Shown here piece after piece: positions 54,352 through 56,729 of a stretch of DNA of 56,729 bases. Numbering within the stretch: position 1 is the stretch's first letter; each line of letters opens with the position of its first letter. Source of the DNA: JBCDCB01 sp039182735 (GTDB lineage: Bacteria; Planctomycetota; Phycisphaerae; Phycisphaerales; UBA1924); assembly GCA_039182735.1 (NCBI GenBank), contig JBCDCB010000017.1, forward strand, positions 1 through 56,729, read 5' to 3'. The notes under the pieces are model-generated. The model ran no database searches, was not told where the DNA came from, and saw only the letters and a program-made list of their open reading frames with translations. Made by a program: the position numbers and the translations under genes.

Positions 54352-54873
54352 TTACGCTGGCGTCTCGATGCCGCTGCTGGTGAGCAGGGTCTTGAAGGCC
54401 TCGCCGAAGACGAAGTTGTGCTCCGGGAAGGCGAGCCCTGAGCGGTTCTGATCGACATGGCTGAAGAGCAGGTCGATGCGACCGATCTCGCGCGCGGGCG
54501 AGGGGCCGTTCGGCGTGTGCTGGATCACTTCGACGGTGCCACGCGTTGAAGCGCCGGCGGTATCCATGCGTTCGATGCGCGCGCGGTGGATGAGCGTGCA
54601 GCCGGGCGGCGCATCCTCATCGAGTTCCGCTTTGCTGATCTTCGCGAGCACGACCTTTTCACGAAACCCCGACGCGTGCCCGACAAGCAGCCCGCTGGTC
54701 TGCGCCATGCCTTCGATGATGAGCGAGCCGGGCATCAGCGGCAACGGCGGCGCATCGCCCTCGCCCGGGAAGTGATCGTGCAGGTGCTCCTCGGCGAGCG
54801 AGACGTTCTTGACCGCGACGATCCGCTCACGCGGCACCAGCTCGAGCACGCGGTCGATCCACATCCATCGCAA
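54352..54873 (-). CDS. fabZ: FabZ-like 3-hydroxyacyl-ACP dehydratase
   Basis: Hot-dog-fold dehydratase, 173 residues. The catalytic pair is present: H34 in HDHFPG and E54 in MPGSLIIEGMAQTSG. FabZ removes water from 3-hydroxyacyl-ACP during fatty acid synthesis. The opening RWMWIDRVLELVPRERIVAVKNVSLAEEHLHDHFPG is normal, but there is a short Pro-rich insertion (GEGDAPPLPL) before MPG. I prefer the TTG at 54873 as start because GGAG stands 8 bases upstream and the RWxWIDR opening is typical; the ATG at 54864 is the alternative. It lies 19 bases downstream of the acyl carrier protein gene. The C-terminal part (IGRIDLLFSHVDQNRSG) is longer than in FabZ of E. coli. Confidence 0.85.
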   Translation of the reverse strand: MRWMWIDRVLELVPRERIVAVKNVSLAEEHLHDHFPGEGDAPPLPLMPGSLIIEGMAQTSGLLVGHASGFREKVVLAKISKAELDEDAPPGCTLIHRARIERMDTAGASTRGTVEVIQHTPNGPSPAREIGRIDLLFSHVDQNRSGLAFPEHNFVFGEAFKTLLTSSGIETPA

Positions 54874-54892
54874 CGCTTGGTCTCCGTCGCGC

Positions 54893-55288
54893 TCAGGCGC
54901 TGGCGGTCTCGCCGAGCTTGCGCTCGACGTAGTTGGCGAGCCCGTTGACCGTGAAGACATCGCCGATCTTCGCGAGCGAGGGGTCCTGCTCGAACCCGTC
55001 GAAGTTGAAGTGCGGCAGGCGGGTCTTGAGCTCGACGATGCCCTCGGGCGTGACCTTGCCGTTGCTGACGAACTGGGGGTCTTTGATGACTTCCTCGGGA
55101 AACATCTCGCCCTGCGGGATCTTGAACCCGAAGGTCTGCTCGATCTTGAAGGCGATGTCGAGGAAGTCGATGGACTCGGCTCCGAGGTCCCCGGTGAGGG
55201 TCGCGTCGGGGGTGATCTCGTCCTCATCGACGCCGAGGGCGTCTTCGAGCACTTCCTTGAGCTTGTCCATGATCTCGTCGCGCGTCAT
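54893..55288 (-). CDS. Extended acyl carrier protein
   Basis: Acyl carrier protein of 131 residues, against about 78-85 in the standard AcpP. The opening MTRDEIMDKLKEVLEDALGVDEDEITPDATLTGDLGAESIDFLDIAFKIEQTFG is a normal ACP, with S39 as the phosphopantetheine site (GAESIDF instead of GADSLD). After helix III, an insertion of about 45-50 residues (about 60-108, with MFPEEVIKDPQFVSNGKVTPEGIVELKTRLPHFNF) precedes a last helix (FTVNGLANYVERKLG). A separate, standard acpP was not seen in the window. GGAG precedes the ATG by about 7 bases. It is encoded between two FabZ-like genes, so it probably serves a dedicated lipid or polyketide route. Confidence 0.92.
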   Translation of the reverse strand: MTRDEIMDKLKEVLEDALGVDEDEITPDATLTGDLGAESIDFLDIAFKIEQTFGFKIPQGEMFPEEVIKDPQFVSNGKVTPEGIVELKTRLPHFNFDGFEQDPSLAKIGDVFTVNGLANYVERKLGETASA

Positions 55289-55354
55289 GCGTGTCTCCGT
55301 GCAGGTCCGCCCATATAGGGCAAGGGGAGAGGGTAGCCCTTTCGGTGCGATCCG

Positions 55355-55783
55355 TCAGTCGGCCTCCGCGACGCGTGGGGCCCGCAGCGCAAACTTGCCG
55401 GAGACGGCAACGGGCGATTCTCCGGGCTCCCCGATGCGTTCGACCGTGGCCGAGCCCTTGAAGGCGAAGGCACCGTCCTTCTCGCCGACGGGCGTGATCT
55501 CGACGCGGAGCGACTCGCCAGGGCGGACGAACGTGCCGTACTTCATCGCCCGGACCTGCGCCAGGACGTACCGCGATGCGGGCGCGGGCAGATCGCCCGG
55601 CCCATGCTCGACGAGCCAGCGCCGCGCCGCCTGCACGAGCGATTCCAGCATCAGCACGCCCGGCAGCACCGGGAAGGTGGGGAAGTGGTCCCCGAGGTAC
55701 TCCTCCGCCGACGAGACGTTCTTGATGGTGATGATGCGCTGCGGCCCGGATTCGAGCACGCGATCCACGAGGTCGAAGTGCAT
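55355..55783 (-). CDS. FabZ-like hot-dog protein, second copy
   Basis: A 142-residue hot-dog-fold protein related to FabZ, with H33 in GDHFP and E47 in LPGVLMLESLVQAARRWLVEH, so the catalytic pair is conserved. The glycine after HFP is threonine, unlike standard FabZ. The middle has RYVLAQVRAMKYGTFVRPGESLRVEI. It may be a dehydratase or a thioesterase-like relative. It is first in the cluster, 66 bases upstream of the extended ACP gene; the gap contains a CCTATATGGG element on this strand that could be a promoter for the ACP. The ATG MHFDLVDR gives the usual opening. Confidence 0.88.
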   Translation of the reverse strand: MHFDLVDRVLESGPQRIITIKNVSSAEEYLGDHFPTFPVLPGVLMLESLVQAARRWLVEHGPGDLPAPASRYVLAQVRAMKYGTFVRPGESLRVEITPVGEKDGAFAFKGSATVERIGEPGESPVAVSGKFALRAPRVAEAD

Positions 55784-55815
55784 CCGCGCAGGATACCGAC
55801 CCATAGGATCCGGGC

Positions 55816-56729
55816 GTGAGCGACGAGGCGAAACAAGCCAAGCCGACCAGGCCCGAGCGGATGTTCTGCTCGGAGTGCGCGTTCGACCTGGTCGGTGTTC
55901 CGGCGCTCGGGCGCCGAGAAGACGCGAGCGACACGCTCTCGCATCGTTGCCCGGAGTGCGGGACGCCCTTCGACCCGGGCGATGCCGCGACCTTCCGGAC
56001 CAGCGCGGTCACCCGCAACGCACGGCGCCGACGCCGCTCGGCGTGGATCGTGCTCCTCCTGCTGGGCACTACGGCCCTGATCGTCTGGGGCGTGATCCCC
56101 AGGCCCGCGATGAGCCGGTCCTTCTCCTCGCCCGTCGGGTTCACCGCGAACGCGAAGCTCTGGGTGTGGCTGGGCCGCCCCTTTGGCATCGAGGAGTCGG
56201 GCTACCGCACGCAGAACGCGCTCGGGCAGATGCGGGTCGCGTGGTGGTTCGGCGTGCCCAGGTCGTTTCTCGCCACCGAGCGCGGTACCGAGCAGGAACT
56301 GTGGTCGATCGAACGTCATCGCGGCGATCGCTGGACGATGCGCGTTCACGACGTCGGAACCCCGTGGCAGGTCCTCGTCCGCTCGTTCAACTCGACGCGG
56401 CGCGATGACGAGATCTTCGGCGTCGCGCTCGTCGATGCACAGGGCCGCTCGCGCGGGCACCAGCCTACGCCGACACCCGCGGATCGCCCCTTCGAGGTGA
56501 CCGGCGATCAGGTGGATGTGCTCTCTCAGCTCATCATCCGCTACGGGCTCACCACCGATCCCATGGCCCGCCTCGGTGACGGATCGACCTCGCAGTCGCA
56601 CGCGTGGGTCTTCGACGAACAGGCGCAGCGGCTGAAGTTCGTGCGCCTCGAAGACCTGGCGCAGTACGGCGAGGAGTTGATCGTCTACCCCACGAACCTG
56701 CGCCTCGGCCCGATGCCGCTGAGCGAGGC
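55816..56729 (+). CDS. Zinc-ribbon membrane protein, 3' end missing
   Basis: An open frame that runs to the right edge, about 304 codons visible. It begins at a GTG with AGGA upstream. Residues C18, C21, C45 and C48 form a split zinc ribbon (MFCSECAFDLVGV...HRCPECGTPFDPGD). One hydrophobic helix follows at about 75-95 (AWIVLLLLGTTALIVWGVI). Past it, the sequence is soluble: WVWLGRPFGIEESGYR, VAWWFGVPRSFLATERG. The ribbon and helix arrangement is frequent in planctomycete membrane proteins of unknown function. It is divergent from the hot-dog gene, with 32 bases between. Confidence 0.8.
   Translation, partial: MSDEAKQAKPTRPERMFCSECAFDLVGVPALGRREDASDTLSHRCPECGTPFDPGDAATFRTSAVTRNARRRRRSAWIVLLLLGTTALIVWGVIPRPAMSRSFSSPVGFTANAKLWVWLGRPFGIEESGYRTQNALGQMRVAWWFGVPRSFLATERGTEQELWSIERHRGDRWTMRVHDVGTPWQVLVRSFNSTRRDDEIFGVALVDAQGRSRGHQPTPTPADRPFEVTGDQVDVLSQLIIRYGLTTDPMARLGDGSTSQSHAWVFDEQAQRLKFVRLEDLAQYGEELIVYPTNLRLGPMPLSE

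Overview
The window is gene-dense, GC-rich bacterial chromosome that I attribute to the Planctomycetota, probably class Phycisphaerae. This is an inference from protein features. They are short zinc ribbons of the CPSCGYDLRG...CPEC type, a C-terminal PTPGAAALL...RRKR sorting tail of the PEP-CTERM kind, an enlarged acyl carrier protein beside FabZ-like enzymes, LpxB (a Gram-negative lipid A enzyme), and a MoxR/DUF58/BatA-E operon. No rRNA, tRNA, CRISPR array, insertion sequence or prophage gene was seen. The content looks like ordinary chromosome rather than a mobile island.

Layout. 1-9 kb: a UbiD-family decarboxylase cut by the left edge, a class V aminotransferase, a large secreted protein of unknown function, thioredoxin reductase, and a KefB-type cation/proton antiporter. 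9-12 kb: an NAD(P)-binding epimerase-like protein, a dicarboxylate symporter, and a small zinc-ribbon membrane protein. 12-17 kb: aspS followed by an unusual membrane-segment-containing asparagine synthase, with lpxB divergent. 17-21 kb: an enlarged AGCS amino-acid symporter overlapping a lipoprotein with a Cys-phosphatase signature. 21-25 kb: a STAS/RsbW pair and a very large secretin. 25.5-37.5 kb: priA, a secreted CPRC thioredoxin-like protein, the two-subunit glycine dehydrogenase (gcvPA/gcvPB), an M28 peptidase with a PDZ domain, queG, and an exported superoxide dismutase. 37.6-46.6 kb: an eight-gene Bat operon whose last five junctions overlap by 1-4 bases. 46.7-52 kb: a tandem TlpA-like protein, a flagellin-hook-like protein, a SelL-like redox protein fused to a membrane domain, a coiled-coil lipoprotein and a PEP-CTERM-like protein. 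52-56.7 kb: a fused AroD-AroE, a small DUF5658-like membrane protein, a FabZ/ACP/FabZ-like cluster, and a zinc-ribbon protein cut by the right edge.

How the genes fit together. Many products act at or beyond the cytoplasmic membrane (Bat proteins, secretin, lipoproteins, exported SOD, thioredoxin-like proteins). Thiol and oxidant chemistry recurs: TrxB, the CPRC thioredoxin-like protein, tandem TlpA, the SelL-like fusion and SOD. The genome is compact. Several convergent genes overlap at their 3' ends (3, 13, 20 and 63 bases), and many genes within operons start inside the preceding stop codon. The best candidates for undescribed biology are the asparagine synthase with a membrane segment, the symporter/phosphatase pair, the extended-ACP hot-dog cluster, the SelL-membrane fusion and the flagellin-hook-like protein.
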